Below, piece after piece: positions 50,020-59,719 of a DNA stretch of 64,000 bases. Numbering within the stretch: the first letter of the stretch is position 1; each line of letters opens with the position of its first letter. The notes under the pieces were generated by a model that searched no databases, was not told the DNA's origin, and saw only the letters and a program-made list of their open reading frames with translations. The stretch is from Streptomyces sp. SAI-135 (GTDB lineage: Bacteria > Actinomycetota > Actinomycetes > Streptomycetales > Streptomycetaceae), in NCBI RefSeq assembly GCF_029893805.1, contig NZ_JARXYP010000002.1, positions 7,812,001-7,876,000 on the forward strand. The letters run 5' to 3'. The position numbers and the translations under genes are program-made.

Positions 50020-51959
50020 CCATGAGCGTGGGCTGGTACCTCCGGCGGCTGTCCCGGATGGGGCCGCAGGAGGTCGCGGGCCGGGTGGCCGACACCGTGC
50101 GCAGACGGCGCTGGCGGTCGGCGCCGCCCGACTGCCCGAACGTGACCGGCGCCCGGTTCACCGCCGTCCTGCCCGCCGGGACGATCACCGCCGTACCCGC
50201 CGACGCCGCGAAGCGTCTCGTCGCCGAGGCGGACCGGCTGATGGACGGGCACGCCGAGTTCTTCGGCGTGGTCCGCGACGACCTGGCCGACCCGGACTGG
50301 TGGTTCGACCCCAAGACCGGGCGCCGGGCCCCCTCGGGGTACGCCTTCGACGTGCCGTACCGCAGCGAGGACGCGGTCGGGGACATCAAGCAGATCTGGG
50401 AGCCGTCCCGGCACCAGTACCTCACCCAGCTCGCGGCCGCCTACGCGATCACCGGGAACGAGCGGTACGCCGAGCGCGTCGCGGAGCACCTGCGGTCGTG
50501 GTGGGAGGCCAACCCCCCGCTGCGCGGCGTCCATTGGCTCAGCGGCATCGAGCTGGGCATCCGGCTGCTGTCCTGGGTGTGGGTCCGCCGGCTGCTCGAC
50601 GGCTGGCCGGGCGCGGCCGACCTGTTCGAGAACAACCCGGTGGCCCGCAACCAGATCTGGCACCACCAGCGCTGGCTGGCCGCCTTCCCCAGCCGGGGTT
50701 CCTCGGCGAACAACCACGTCATCGCCGAGGACGCCGGGCAGTTGGCCGCGGCCTGCGCGTTCGACTGGTTCCCCGAGTCGGCACGCTGGCGGGCCGGCGC
50801 GTTGCGCTCGCTGGACCGGCAGCTGCGCGCCAACACCTACGGCTCCGGCCTCAACCGCGAGCTGGCCACCGAGTACCACGGCCTTGTCCTGGAGCTCGGC
50901 CTGGCCGCGCTGGCCGAGGCCGACGCAGCCGGAGTGCCGGTCCCCGCGACCGTCCGGCTGGTACTGCTGCGCATGACCGACGCGCTCGCGGCCGTCGTGG
51001 ACAACCGGCTGCGACCGCCGCGTCAGGGCGACGCGGACGACGGACACGGTCTGATCGTGGACGGCACGGGCACCGACCGCTGGGCCTCGCTGCTGACCAC
51101 CGGGGACGCCGTGTTCGGCCGGCTCGACTGGTGGCCCGAGGTGACCGCCACCGACGTGCGCACCCCGCTGCTTGCCGCGCTCGTCAAGCCGTACGCGAAA
51201 AACGGAACCGGACCGGCCGTGTCCCGCCCCGCGAGCCGACCCGCCCACTTCGCCGACGCGGGCATGACGATCCTGCGCGGCCCGGAGGAGATCTGGTGCC
51301 GCTGCGACGGCGGGCCGCACGGCTTCCTGTCCATCGCCGCGCACGCCCACGCGGACGCCCTGTCCGTGGAGGTCCGACACGACGGCGTCGACGTGCTCGC
51401 CGACCCGGGGACGTACTGCTACCACGGGCAGCCCGAGTGGCGGCAGTACTTCCGCTCGACCCTCGGGCACAACACCCTCCAGCTGGACGGCGCCGACCAG
51501 TCCGTCTCCGGCGGACCGTTCCTGTGGACCCGGCATGCCCAGAGCCGGGTCCTGACGGCGGAGGCGGCCCGCTGGAGCGCCGAACACGACGGCTACCAGG
51601 GCACTGTGCACCGACGGAAGGTGGAACTGACCGCCGAGAAGCATGAGTTGATGATCGTGGACGAGGTGCGCGGCCCGTGCCGCCAGGCACGCCTGGCGTT
51701 CCACCTCGGCCCGGCGATCACCGCCGACCTGGTCGGGAACCGGGCCCAACTCACCTGGACGCGCGACGGCGAGGACCGCTCCGCCGTGCTCGACCTGCCC
51801 GCGCACCTGTCCTGGCAGGCGCACCGCGGCGAGACCGAGCCGCCGCTGGGCTGGTACTCCGCCGGATTCGGGCGCAAGGAACCCGCCACCACCCTGATCG
51901 GCACCGGCTCCACCGACGGCACGGAGGGTTTCACCACCGTGCTCAGGTTCGGCAGCTAG
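50016..51959 (+). CDS. Heparinase II/III-like (alginate lyase-type) protein
   Basis: A 647-residue protein with an N-terminal alpha/alpha-toroid (about 80-370, including SSANNHVIAEDAGQLAAA and NRELATEYHGLVLELGLAAL) and a C-terminal beta-sandwich. The sandwich begins with AAHAHADALSVEVRHDGVDV and DPGTYCYHGQPEWRQYFRST and carries the active-site His/Tyr pattern of the family. No signal peptide is visible, so it is cytoplasmic or membrane-associated. It may trim or edit uronic-acid polymer. GTG 50016 (GAGG 5 bases upstream) overlaps the previous stop; ATG 50022 is an alternative. Confidence 0.85.
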   Translation: MTMSVGWYLRRLSRMGPQEVAGRVADTVRRRRWRSAPPDCPNVTGARFTAVLPAGTITAVPADAAKRLVAEADRLMDGHAEFFGVVRDDLADPDWWFDPKTGRRAPSGYAFDVPYRSEDAVGDIKQIWEPSRHQYLTQLAAAYAITGNERYAERVAEHLRSWWEANPPLRGVHWLSGIELGIRLLSWVWVRRLLDGWPGAADLFENNPVARNQIWHHQRWLAAFPSRGSSANNHVIAEDAGQLAAACAFDWFPESARWRAGALRSLDRQLRANTYGSGLNRELATEYHGLVLELGLAALAEADAAGVPVPATVRLVLLRMTDALAAVVDNRLRPPRQGDADDGHGLIVDGTGTDRWASLLTTGDAVFGRLDWWPEVTATDVRTPLLAALVKPYAKNGTGPAVSRPASRPAHFADAGMTILRGPEEIWCRCDGGPHGFLSIAAHAHADALSVEVRHDGVDVLADPGTYCYHGQPEWRQYFRSTLGHNTLQLDGADQSVSGGPFLWTRHAQSRVLTAEAARWSAEHDGYQGTVHRRKVELTAEKHELMIVDEVRGPCRQARLAFHLGPAITADLVGNRAQLTWTRDGEDRSAVLDLPAHLSWQAHRGETEPPLGWYSAGFGRKEPATTLIGTGSTDGTEGFTTVLRFGS

Positions 51960-51969
51960 GGGGCGGCAC

Positions 51970-53517
51970 GTGGGGATCAAGAGGCGGCCCTGGGCGTGGG
52001 CGGTGGCACCGCTCGCGCTGGCCCTGCTGGCGGCGACCGGCTGTGACGGAGGCACGCCGGCAGCCGACGCGAAACCGACCGCCGTGCCGACCACGTCCGG
52101 GGCCCGGTCCGAGTCCCTGGCCCGGGTGTGCGCCCACCCCGCGGCCGGACCGGCGAAGGCACCGGCGGGTGCGGTGACGGTCGACCCCGCGAAGGTCGGC
52201 GACCTGGCGGCCAAGACCAGGAGCAACCCCCCGAACACCACGTTCTGGCTCCGGCCGGGCAGGCACCGGCTCGACCCGGACCGCTACGCCCAGGTCGTCC
52301 CCAAGAAGGGGGACCGCTACCTCGGCGCGCCGGGCGCGGTGCTCGACGGCGGGAAGAAGAACCAGTACGCGTTCAGCGGCAACGCCCCCGACGTCACCAT
52401 CCGCTATCTGACCGTGCAGGGGTTCGTGGCGCCGTCCGACGAGGGCGTGGTCAACCACGACTCCGCCGACGGGTGGATCGTCGAGGACTCGACGATCCAG
52501 GACAACTCCGGTGCCGGCCTGATGGCCGGTGCCCGCCAGCAGGTCCGCGGCAACTGCCTGCGCAACAACGGCCAGTACGGCATGAACGCGTACAAGGGCA
52601 AAGGCCGCCTCACCGGCCTGGTGGTCGAGGGCAACGAGATCGTCGGCAACAACACCGGCGACTGGGAGCGGCGCAAGCCGGGCTGCGGCTGCACCGGCGG
52701 CATCAAGTTCTGGGCCGTCGACGGCGCCGACGTGAGCGGGAACTGGGTGCACGACAACCGGGGGACCGGGTTGTGGGCGGACACCAACAACAACGACTTC
52801 CTCATCGAGAACAACGTGATCGAGGCCAACGACGGTGCCGCACTCATCTACGAGATCAGCTACAACGCGATCATCCGCAGCAACACGATCCGGCGGAACA
52901 ACTGGGTCGAGGGCCGCAAGGCGGCCGACAAGGGCGACACCTTCCCGTTCGCGACGATCTACCTGTCCGAGTCGGGCGGGGAGCCGCGGATCAAGGCCCG
53001 CACCGGCAAGATCGAGATCTACCGGAACCTGCTGGAGGACAACTGGTCCGGGATCACCCTGTGGGAGAACGCCGACCGGTTCTGCAACAGCCCGGCCAAC
53101 ACCTCCTCCGGTGACTGCACGTTGCTGGTGAGGAAGACCGGTAGCTGCGCGAAGCCGGCGATCTCCAAGGCGCCGCTCTACTCCGACTGCCGGTGGAAGA
53201 CCCAGCGGGTGGACGTCCACGCCAACCGCTTCGTGCTCGACACCTCCGTCGTCGAGTGCACGACGAAGTGCGACCGGATGGCGGTGCTGTCCAACTACGG
53301 CACCTATCCGGACTGGTCGCCGTACAAGGGCGAGGCAGTGGCCGACGCGATCACCACCGAGCAGCACAACCGCTGGCGCGACAACGTCTACGTCGGACCC
53401 TGGAAGTTCGTCGCCCACGACCCGGCCCGCGTGCTCGACTTCGCGCAGTGGCAGGGCACGCCGTACCGGCAGGACACGGGCAGCACCCTCGCCCTCGACC
53501 CGAAGGCGGGTGGTTGA
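51970..53517 (+). CDS. Secreted parallel beta-helix lipoprotein
   Basis: A 515-residue protein with a lipobox (LLAATGC, residue 25 lipidated) and a Thr/Ala-rich linker. A right-handed parallel beta-helix follows, with recurring NNGQYGMNAY, VEGNEIVGNN, VSGNWVHDNRGTGL and IENNVIEANDG coils (about 130-420). This fold is used by pectate lyases, alginate lyases and mannuronan C5-epimerases. With an AlgD-like enzyme in the operon, epimerisation or cleavage of a uronan outside the cell is a reasonable guess. I see no catalytic triad I can name with certainty. Cysteines near the C-terminus may form disulfides. Confidence 0.82.
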   Translation: MGIKRRPWAWAVAPLALALLAATGCDGGTPAADAKPTAVPTTSGARSESLARVCAHPAAGPAKAPAGAVTVDPAKVGDLAAKTRSNPPNTTFWLRPGRHRLDPDRYAQVVPKKGDRYLGAPGAVLDGGKKNQYAFSGNAPDVTIRYLTVQGFVAPSDEGVVNHDSADGWIVEDSTIQDNSGAGLMAGARQQVRGNCLRNNGQYGMNAYKGKGRLTGLVVEGNEIVGNNTGDWERRKPGCGCTGGIKFWAVDGADVSGNWVHDNRGTGLWADTNNNDFLIENNVIEANDGAALIYEISYNAIIRSNTIRRNNWVEGRKAADKGDTFPFATIYLSESGGEPRIKARTGKIEIYRNLLEDNWSGITLWENADRFCNSPANTSSGDCTLLVRKTGSCAKPAISKAPLYSDCRWKTQRVDVHANRFVLDTSVVECTTKCDRMAVLSNYGTYPDWSPYKGEAVADAITTEQHNRWRDNVYVGPWKFVAHDPARVLDFAQWQGTPYRQDTGSTLALDPKAGG

Positions 53518-53518
53518 G

Positions 53519-54751
53519 ATGGAGGCGGAGCGCACACCGAGGATCGTCGGGGTGGTCTGGGGGCTGCTGGTCCTCAACACGCTCGGTTCCGCCGGGGCGA
53601 AGACCATCGTCCCGCTGCCCCGTTCCCTCATCCAGATGGTCACCATGGGCTCGCTCGTCGCCGCGTTCGCGCTGGCGCTCGCGGTCAACGCCCGGCTGCG
53701 GATCCGGCCCAGTGCGTACGTGTTCCTGCTCACCCTGCTGCTGGTGACCAGCGTGATCTCCAGCGCTCACCTGGAGTCCGGGTTCGGCGCGCTGTTCCGC
53801 TGCTTCCGGCTGACGCTCTTCGTCGGCACGCTGTGGCTGCTCAGCCGCTGGTGGGACGGCAGCCTGACGTTCGTACGGCACCACATCCGGATGTACTTCG
53901 CGGTGCTCGGGTCGGTGGCCCTGGGCCTTGCCGTCTCACCGGGCGCGGCCCTGCCCGACCTCTACGGCGGGCGGCTGGTCGGCGCGCTGTGGCCGCTCAC
54001 CCCGCCGCAGATCGGCCAGTACGCCGCGGTGATCATCGGGCTCACCGTGCTGCTCCTCCTGGGGCGCCGGACCGACAGGACCAGCGCGGTGGTCGTCATC
54101 GTGCCCTCCCTCGTGCTGCTCGCGCTGACCCACACCCGCACGGCCACGCTCGGCCTGCTCATCGGGCTGGTGCTGGCGATCGGCTCGCTCCTGCTGACCA
54201 GCGCCGCGGCCCGCCGCTTCTTCACCTGGGCGGTGGCGATCGCCACGGTGGCAGCGGTGGGGTTCGCCGGCGCGCTCCAGGCGTGGTTCCTGCGCGGCCA
54301 GAGCAAGGACAACTTCTCCAGCCTCACCGGTCGCGCCAAGGTCTGGGACGCCCTGCTGGCCGCGCCCCGGACGACCGGGGAGAAGTGGTTCGGCGTGGGT
54401 CTGGGCGACAAGTCGTTCGGCGGGCTGCCCATCGACAACAGCTGGCTGGCCGTCTACAACGAGCAGGGTCTGATCGGCGTCTGCCTCGTGGCGGCGTTCA
54501 TCGTCGTGCTGGGCGGCGTGGCGCTGCTGCGGCCACCGTCGCTCCAGCGGGCCTGCGCGATCTTCCTGATCAGCTACTGCGCGATCGCGTCGTACACCGA
54601 GGCCGGCCTCGGCGACGCCTCGCCGTATCTGCTGCACCTGGCCGTGGCCGTCTCGCTGCTGGCGTCACCTGCCAAGCCAACCGCGCTGTCGGCGCCCGCC
54701 GTCCCCCGCCAACGCGTCCCGCGCTGGGCCCAGAGATCGGAGGTGAGGTGA
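53519..54751 (+). CDS. Wzy-like O-antigen polymerase/ligase membrane protein
   Basis: Integral membrane protein of 410 residues with about ten hydrophobic helices and a large extracytoplasmic loop around residues 250-310 (FLRGQSKDNFSSLTGRAKVW, then GVGLGDKSFGGLPIDNSWLA). This pattern is typical of Wzy_C/O-antigen ligase (WaaL) proteins. It probably polymerises lipid-linked repeat units on the outer face of the membrane. ATG 53519 has GGTGG 5 bases upstream and lies just after the beta-helix stop; GTG 53510 is an alternative that overlaps it. Confidence 0.85.
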   Translation: MEAERTPRIVGVVWGLLVLNTLGSAGAKTIVPLPRSLIQMVTMGSLVAAFALALAVNARLRIRPSAYVFLLTLLLVTSVISSAHLESGFGALFRCFRLTLFVGTLWLLSRWWDGSLTFVRHHIRMYFAVLGSVALGLAVSPGAALPDLYGGRLVGALWPLTPPQIGQYAAVIIGLTVLLLLGRRTDRTSAVVVIVPSLVLLALTHTRTATLGLLIGLVLAIGSLLLTSAAARRFFTWAVAIATVAAVGFAGALQAWFLRGQSKDNFSSLTGRAKVWDALLAAPRTTGEKWFGVGLGDKSFGGLPIDNSWLAVYNEQGLIGVCLVAAFIVVLGGVALLRPPSLQRACAIFLISYCAIASYTEAGLGDASPYLLHLAVAVSLLASPAKPTALSAPAVPRQRVPRWAQRSEVR

Positions 54752-55995
54752 GCATGCGCATCCTCGTGGTGCACAACCGCTACGCCTCGGCGCAGCCGAG
54801 CGGCGAGAACAAGGTCGTCGACCAGGAGGTGCAGCTGCTGCGCGAGGGCGGCCACCGGGTCGAGACGTTCGAGCGGCGCAGCGACGACATCGGCTCCATG
54901 TCCCTCCTCGCCAAGGTCGCGGTGCCCCTGCGGGTGCCGTGGAACCCGGCGGTCCGCACCGAACTCGCCGCCCGGCTGCGCACCGAGCGGCCGGACGTCG
55001 TCCACGTCCACAACGTCTTCCCGCTGCTGTCGCCCGCGGTGCTCGCCGCCTGCGCCGACGCCGGCGTGCCCGCAGTGGCGACGCTGCACAACTACACCCA
55101 GGTCTGCCCGCCCGGCACCCTCCAGCGGGACGGCCGGCCGTGCACCGAGTGCGTCGGGTCGACGCCGCTGCCCGCCGTCCGGCACGGCTGCTACCGGGGC
55201 TCCCGCCTCGCGACCGTCCCGCTCGCGGTCAGCCTGTCGGCCAACCGGCGGCGCTGGTGGTCCGGCGTGGAGCGCTTCCTCTGCATCTCCGCGGCGCAGC
55301 GCGACGTCCTGGTGAAGGCCGGGATGCCAGCCGAGCGGCTGGCGGTGAAGCACAACTTCGTGCCGGATCCGGACGCCCGCCGCACGGACGCCGGCGAGCA
55401 TGTGCTCTATCTCGGCCGGCTCGCGGAGGCCAAGGGCGTACGGCTGCTCATGGCCGCGTGGGAGGAGATCGCGGCGAGCGGCGGTGTGGGAGTACCGCTC
55501 GTGATCGCCGGCACCGGACCACTGGAGGCGGAGGTCACCGCCTGGGCGGCGGGCCGGGACGACGTGCGCTACGTCGGCCTGTACGACACGGCGGAGTGCC
55601 AGAAGGCCATCGCCCGGTCGGTCGCCGTGGTGGCCCCCTCGACGTGGCTGGAGGCGTTCGGCCTGGTGGTCGTGGAGGCCATGGCGGCCGGGGTCCCGGT
55701 CGTCGCCGCCGGCCACGGCGCCTTCGTCGAACTTGTCGAGGACGGGGTGACCGGGCTGCTGCACCGGCCGGGCGACTCCGCCTCGCTCGCGTCCTGCCTT
55801 CGCCGGATCGCGGCCGAACCGGCCCGCAACCGGGAGATGGGCGAGGCGGCCCGGCGCCATTACGAACAAGGTTTCAGCCCGGCGGTCGGCCTCGACCGTC
55901 TGGTTGACGAGTACCGCACCGCGATCGCGGGTCGGTCAGCACTGACTCGCGACGGGGACACCCGCGCGAGCTGGGGGGATGGGAACAACAGATGA
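54748..55995 (+). CDS. Glycosyltransferase family 4
   Basis: GT-B enzyme of 415 residues. It begins with MRILVVHNRYASAQPSGENK and the acceptor-side VHVHNVFPLLSPAVLAACAD. A short cysteine-bearing segment (CPPGTLQRDGRPCTECVG, then HGCYRG) follows. The donor domain has VLYLGRLAEAKGVRLLMAAW, LVIAGTGPLEAEVTAWAAG and VVAPSTWLEAFGLVVVEAMA with the conserved E-x7-E type glutamates. GTG 54748 overlaps the previous stop (GTGA) behind GGAGG; ATG 54754 is two codons later. The Cys-rich insert is common in one GT4 subgroup and may bind a metal. Confidence 0.87.
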   Translation: MSMRILVVHNRYASAQPSGENKVVDQEVQLLREGGHRVETFERRSDDIGSMSLLAKVAVPLRVPWNPAVRTELAARLRTERPDVVHVHNVFPLLSPAVLAACADAGVPAVATLHNYTQVCPPGTLQRDGRPCTECVGSTPLPAVRHGCYRGSRLATVPLAVSLSANRRRWWSGVERFLCISAAQRDVLVKAGMPAERLAVKHNFVPDPDARRTDAGEHVLYLGRLAEAKGVRLLMAAWEEIAASGGVGVPLVIAGTGPLEAEVTAWAAGRDDVRYVGLYDTAECQKAIARSVAVVAPSTWLEAFGLVVVEAMAAGVPVVAAGHGAFVELVEDGVTGLLHRPGDSASLASCLRRIAAEPARNREMGEAARRHYEQGFSPAVGLDRLVDEYRTAIAGRSALTRDGDTRASWGDGNNR

Positions 55996-57251
55996 CACGA
56001 TGCCGACTGTGCGGCTCGGAAGCGATGGCGAGCGTCGTCGACCTCGGAGCGACGCCACCGTGTGAGAGCTTTCTCGCCGCGGACCAACTCGACCAGCCGG
56101 AGCCCGCGTACCCGCTGCACCTCCAGGTGTGCACCGACTGCTGGCTCGCGCAGATCCCGCCGCTGATCACACCGGAGGAGACCTTCAAGGAGTACGCGTA
56201 CTTCTCGTCGTTCTCGACCTCCTGGGTGGAGCACGCGCGGACGTTCGTCGCGGACGCCGTCGAGCGTGCGGGACTCGGGGCCGATGGCTCCGACGCCTTC
56301 GTGGTCGAGGTCGCGAGCAACGACGGATACCTGCTGAAGCACGTGGTGGACCGGGGGATCCGCTGCCTGGGCATCGAGCCGTCGGTGAACGTCGGCGCGG
56401 CGGCACGGGACAAGGGCGTGCCCACGCTCACCGAGTTCCTGAGCCCTCAGACCGGCGCGGCCGTCCGCGCCGAGCACGGCCCGGCCAACCTCGTCGTGGC
56501 CAACAACGTGTACGCGCACATCCCCGACGTCATCGGCTTCACCCAGGGGCTGCGTGCCCTGGTCGCCGACGACGGCTGGGTCTCCATCGAGGTGCAGCAC
56601 CTGCTGACCCTGATCGAGGAGAACCAGTACGACACGATCTACCACGAGCACTTCCAGTACTACACGGTCGCCTCCGCGATCCGGGCCCTCGCCAGCGGCG
56701 GACTCGCCCTCGTGGACGTGGAGTTGCTGCCCACGCACGGCGGCTCCATCCGGCTGTGGGCCCGCCCCGCCGAGGTGGCCGGCGAGCCGAGCGAGCGGGT
56801 GGCCGACGTACTGGCCCGCGAGAAGGCCGCCGGGCTCCAGGAGCTGTCCGGCTACACCGAGTTCTCCGCCCGGGTGGCCAAGGTGCGCCGCGACCTCCTC
56901 AAGTTCCTCATCGAGGCGGCCGAACGCGGCGAGACGGTCGTCGGCTACGGCGCCCCCGGCAAGGGCAACACCCTGCTCAACCACTGCGGCATCCGCCCCG
57001 ACCTGCTCGCGTACACGGTCGACCGCAACCCCTACAAGCACGGCCGGTTCACCCCGGGCACCCGCATCCCGATCCTGCCGCCCGAGCAGATCGCCGCCGA
57101 CAAGCCGGACTACGTGCTCGTCCTCCCGTGGAACCTGCGGGCCGAACTCACCGAGCAGCTGTCCTACGTGCACGAGTGGGGCGGCCGACTGGTCTTCCCC
57201 ATCCCGGAACTGAGCGTCGTCGAGGTCGCGTCCCGAAAGGTCACAGCATGA
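55992..57251 (+). CDS. Class I SAM-dependent C-methyltransferase (sugar C-3 type)
   Basis: A 419-residue protein of the TylC3/NovU group. The N-terminal zinc motif is CRLCGS with later CTDC. The SAM-binding domain has VVEVASNDGYLLKHVVDRGI and the catalytic His-Glu region YHEHFQYYTVASAIRAL. The C-terminal C-methyltransferase domain includes VVGYGAPGKGNTLLNHCGIR. Such enzymes add a C-methyl to keto-deoxy nucleotide sugars. It begins by ATGA overlap with the previous gene and ends by the same overlap with the nucleotidyltransferase gene, so it probably works on that enzyme's product. Confidence 0.87.
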   Translation: MTRCRLCGSEAMASVVDLGATPPCESFLAADQLDQPEPAYPLHLQVCTDCWLAQIPPLITPEETFKEYAYFSSFSTSWVEHARTFVADAVERAGLGADGSDAFVVEVASNDGYLLKHVVDRGIRCLGIEPSVNVGAAARDKGVPTLTEFLSPQTGAAVRAEHGPANLVVANNVYAHIPDVIGFTQGLRALVADDGWVSIEVQHLLTLIEENQYDTIYHEHFQYYTVASAIRALASGGLALVDVELLPTHGGSIRLWARPAEVAGEPSERVADVLAREKAAGLQELSGYTEFSARVAKVRRDLLKFLIEAAERGETVVGYGAPGKGNTLLNHCGIRPDLLAYTVDRNPYKHGRFTPGTRIPILPPEQIAADKPDYVLVLPWNLRAELTEQLSYVHEWGGRLVFPIPELSVVEVASRKVTA

Positions 57252-58042
57252 AGGTCGTTCTGTTCTGCGGCGGTTACGGGATGCGGATGCGCAACGGCAC
57301 CGCTGACGACGTGCCCAAGCCGATGGCGATGGTCGGCCCCAGACCCCTGATCTGGCACGTCATGCGCTACTACGCGCACTTCGGGCACAAGGAGTTCATC
57401 CTGTGCCTCGGCTACGGCGCCCACCACATCAAGGACTTCTTCCTCAACTACGAGGAGACGACGTCCAACGACTTCGTGCTGCGCGGCGGCAGGACCGAGC
57501 TGCTGTCCACCGACATAGCCGACTGGACGATCACGTTCGCGCAGACCGGCATCGAGTCCCCCATCGGGGAGCGGCTGCGCCGCGTGCGGCACCACCTGGA
57601 CGGCGACGAGATGTTCCTCGCCAACTACGCCGACGTCCTCACCGACGCCCCGCTGCCCGAGATGATCGAGAAGTTCTCCCAGCGGGACGCCGGCGCCTCG
57701 ATGATGGTCGTGCCGCCCCAGTCCTCCTTCCACTGCGTGGAGTTGGGCGAGGACAACCTGGTCGGCGGCATCACCGCGGTGAGCGACATGCCGCTGTGGG
57801 AGAACGGCGGCTACTTCGTGCTCCGCCAGGAGGTCTTCGACCACATTCCGGAGGGCGGCGACCTCGTCGCCGACGGCTGCGCCCAACTCGCCAAGCAGGG
57901 CCGCCTGGTGGCGCACCAGCACCGCGGCTTCTGGAAGCCGACCGACACCGTCAAGGAGCGCGCCGCGCTCGACGACGCCTACGCCCGGGGCGAGCGCCCG
58001 TGGGCCGTGTGGGAGCAGGACAGCGCGGCGGTGACCGCGTGA
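57248..58042 (+). CDS. Glucose-1-phosphate cytidylyltransferase-like nucleotidyltransferase
   Basis: A 264-residue sugar nucleotidyltransferase. It begins with MKVVLFCGGYGMRMRNGT and has KPMAMVGPRPLIWHVMRYYA and FILCLGYGAHHIKDFFLNYE. These align with RfbF (glucose-1-phosphate cytidylyltransferase) rather than RmlA. The metal-binding Asp lies in FLANYADVLTD, where RfbF has YGDGV; here the second residue is Ala-Asp and slightly different. It would activate a hexose-1-phosphate as the CDP-sugar for the C-methyltransferase and epimerase next door. Confidence 0.83.
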   Translation: MKVVLFCGGYGMRMRNGTADDVPKPMAMVGPRPLIWHVMRYYAHFGHKEFILCLGYGAHHIKDFFLNYEETTSNDFVLRGGRTELLSTDIADWTITFAQTGIESPIGERLRRVRHHLDGDEMFLANYADVLTDAPLPEMIEKFSQRDAGASMMVVPPQSSFHCVELGEDNLVGGITAVSDMPLWENGGYFVLRQEVFDHIPEGGDLVADGCAQLAKQGRLVAHQHRGFWKPTDTVKERAALDDAYARGERPWAVWEQDSAAVTA

Positions 58043-58689
58043 TCGGGCTCGGTGCCGGGCAACGCCTGGACCGCGTCGTCGCGGTGGGCGCGCACTGCGA
58101 CGACATCGCCATCGGCGCCGGCGGCACGCTGCTGACGCTGTGTCACGCGCGGCCGGGTGTCCGCGTCGACGCGCTGGTGCTCTCCGGTGGCGGTACCGAA
58201 CGCGAGCAGGAGGAAAAGGCCGCGCTCGCCGCCTTCTGCCCGGGCGCCGACCTGCGGCTGACCGTCCTCAAACTGCCGGACGGCCGCATGCCGGTGCACT
58301 GGGACGAGGCCAAGGCCGCCGTCGAGGAACTGCGCGCGCAGACCGACCCGGATCTGGTCCTGGCCCCGCGCACCGACGACGCCCACCAGGACCACCGCGG
58401 CCTGGCCCAGCTGATCCCCACCGCCTTCCGCGACCACCTGGTCCTCGGCTACGAGATCGTCAAGTGGGACGGCGACCTCGGCCGCATGTCGGCCTACCAG
58501 CCGCTGTCGACCGAGATCGCCGAGGAGAAGGTGCGGCTGCTTCAGGAGCACTACGCCTCGCAGCGGCACCGGCCCTGGTACGACCGGGAGGCCTTCCTCG
58601 GCCTCGCCCGGATCCGCGGCATCGAATGCCATGAGCGATACGCCGAAGCGTTCGCCACCACCAAACTCACGCTCAACCTGGGGGGTTGA
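58039..58689 (+). CDS. PIG-L/LmbE family deacetylase
   Basis: A 216-residue PIG-L protein with the zinc motif AHCDD (VAVGAHCDDIAIGAGGTL) near the N-terminus, a catalytic Asp-His segment DDAHQDHRGLAQLIP near 115 and a later Arg/His region RHRPWYDREAFLGLARIRG. The GTG start overlaps the cytidylyltransferase stop (GTGA). In sugar-modifying sets such enzymes remove N-acetyl groups from amino sugars before another substituent is added. That role is inferred here. It is a different branch from the GalB-like protein at 18436, which lacks the AHxDD motif. Confidence 0.86.
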   Translation: MIGLGAGQRLDRVVAVGAHCDDIAIGAGGTLLTLCHARPGVRVDALVLSGGGTEREQEEKAALAAFCPGADLRLTVLKLPDGRMPVHWDEAKAAVEELRAQTDPDLVLAPRTDDAHQDHRGLAQLIPTAFRDHLVLGYEIVKWDGDLGRMSAYQPLSTEIAEEKVRLLQEHYASQRHRPWYDREAFLGLARIRGIECHERYAEAFATTKLTLNLGG

Positions 58690-58693
58690 ACCC

Positions 58694-59719
58694 ATGCGCG
58701 TACTGCTCACCGGACACCAGGGTTACCTGGGAACCGTCATGGCCCCGGTCCTCGCCGCCGCCGGACACGAGGTCGTCGGCCTCGACTCCGGCCTGTTCGC
58801 CGACTCCGTCCTCGGCGACACACCCGCGGACCCGCAGGGACACCGCGTCGACCTGCGCGACGTCACGGCCGAGCACGTGGCCGGGGTGGACGCCGTGATC
58901 CACCTGGCCGCGCTCTCCAACGACCCCCTGGGATCGCTGGCCCCGGAGCTCACCTACGACATCAACCACCACGCGTCCGTACGGCTGGCCCGGCTGGCCC
59001 GCGAGGCCGGAGTGCGGCGCTTCCTGTACGCGTCCACCTGCTCGGTCTACGGCGCCGCGGGCGGCGACGACCTGGTCGGCGAGGACGCCCCGCTGCGCCC
59101 GGTGACCCCGTACGCGGAGTCCAAGGTGCGGGTGGAGGACGACCTGCACGCGCTGGCCGACGGCGACTTCACCCCGGTGTACATGCGCAACGCCACCGCC
59201 TTCGGCTACTCGCCCCGGCTGCGCGCCGACATCGTGCTGAACAACCTGGTGGGCCACGCCCTGCTGTCCGGTGAGGTGCTGGTGCTCTCCGACGGCACCC
59301 CCTGGCGCCCGCTGGTGCACGCCGCCGACATCGCCCGCGCGTTCACGGCCGCGTTGACCGCGCCGCGCGAGGCGGTCCACGACCGGGCGTTCAACATCGG
59401 CAGCGAGACCAACAACGTCAGGGTCGCCGAGATCGCCGAGCAGGTCGCCGAGGCGGTGCCCGGCGCCAAGGTGCGGATCACCGGGGAGAACGGGGCCGAC
59501 CCGCGCTCGTACCGGGTGGACTTCTCCCGGTTCCGGGCCGCGATCCCCGGCTTCGACATCGAGTGGTCCGTCAAGCGGGGCGCGCTCGAACTCGCCGACG
59601 CCTACCGGAAGTTCGGGCTGACCAAGGAGGACTTCGACCAGCGCTTCACCCGGCTCGCCGTGCTGCGCGCCGCGTCCGAGGCCGGCACCGTCGACGACAC
59701 CCTGCGGTGGCGCCGATGA
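58694..59719 (+). CDS. NAD-dependent epimerase/dehydratase (extended SDR)
   Basis: A 341-residue extended short-chain dehydrogenase. The N-terminal nucleotide motif is TGHQGYLGTVMAPVLAAAG, AVIHLAALSNDPL is near residue 75, a Ser motif lies in YASTCSVYGAAG, and the catalytic YAESK is near residue 137. It ends with C-terminal substrate-domain segments such as RPLVHAADIARAF. It probably epimerises or reduces a nucleotide sugar made by the neighbouring genes. It starts 4 bases after the PIG-L gene and overlaps the DUF4910 gene by ATGA. Confidence 0.86.
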   Translation: MRVLLTGHQGYLGTVMAPVLAAAGHEVVGLDSGLFADSVLGDTPADPQGHRVDLRDVTAEHVAGVDAVIHLAALSNDPLGSLAPELTYDINHHASVRLARLAREAGVRRFLYASTCSVYGAAGGDDLVGEDAPLRPVTPYAESKVRVEDDLHALADGDFTPVYMRNATAFGYSPRLRADIVLNNLVGHALLSGEVLVLSDGTPWRPLVHAADIARAFTAALTAPREAVHDRAFNIGSETNNVRVAEIAEQVAEAVPGAKVRITGENGADPRSYRVDFSRFRAAIPGFDIEWSVKRGALELADAYRKFGLTKEDFDQRFTRLAVLRAASEAGTVDDTLRWRR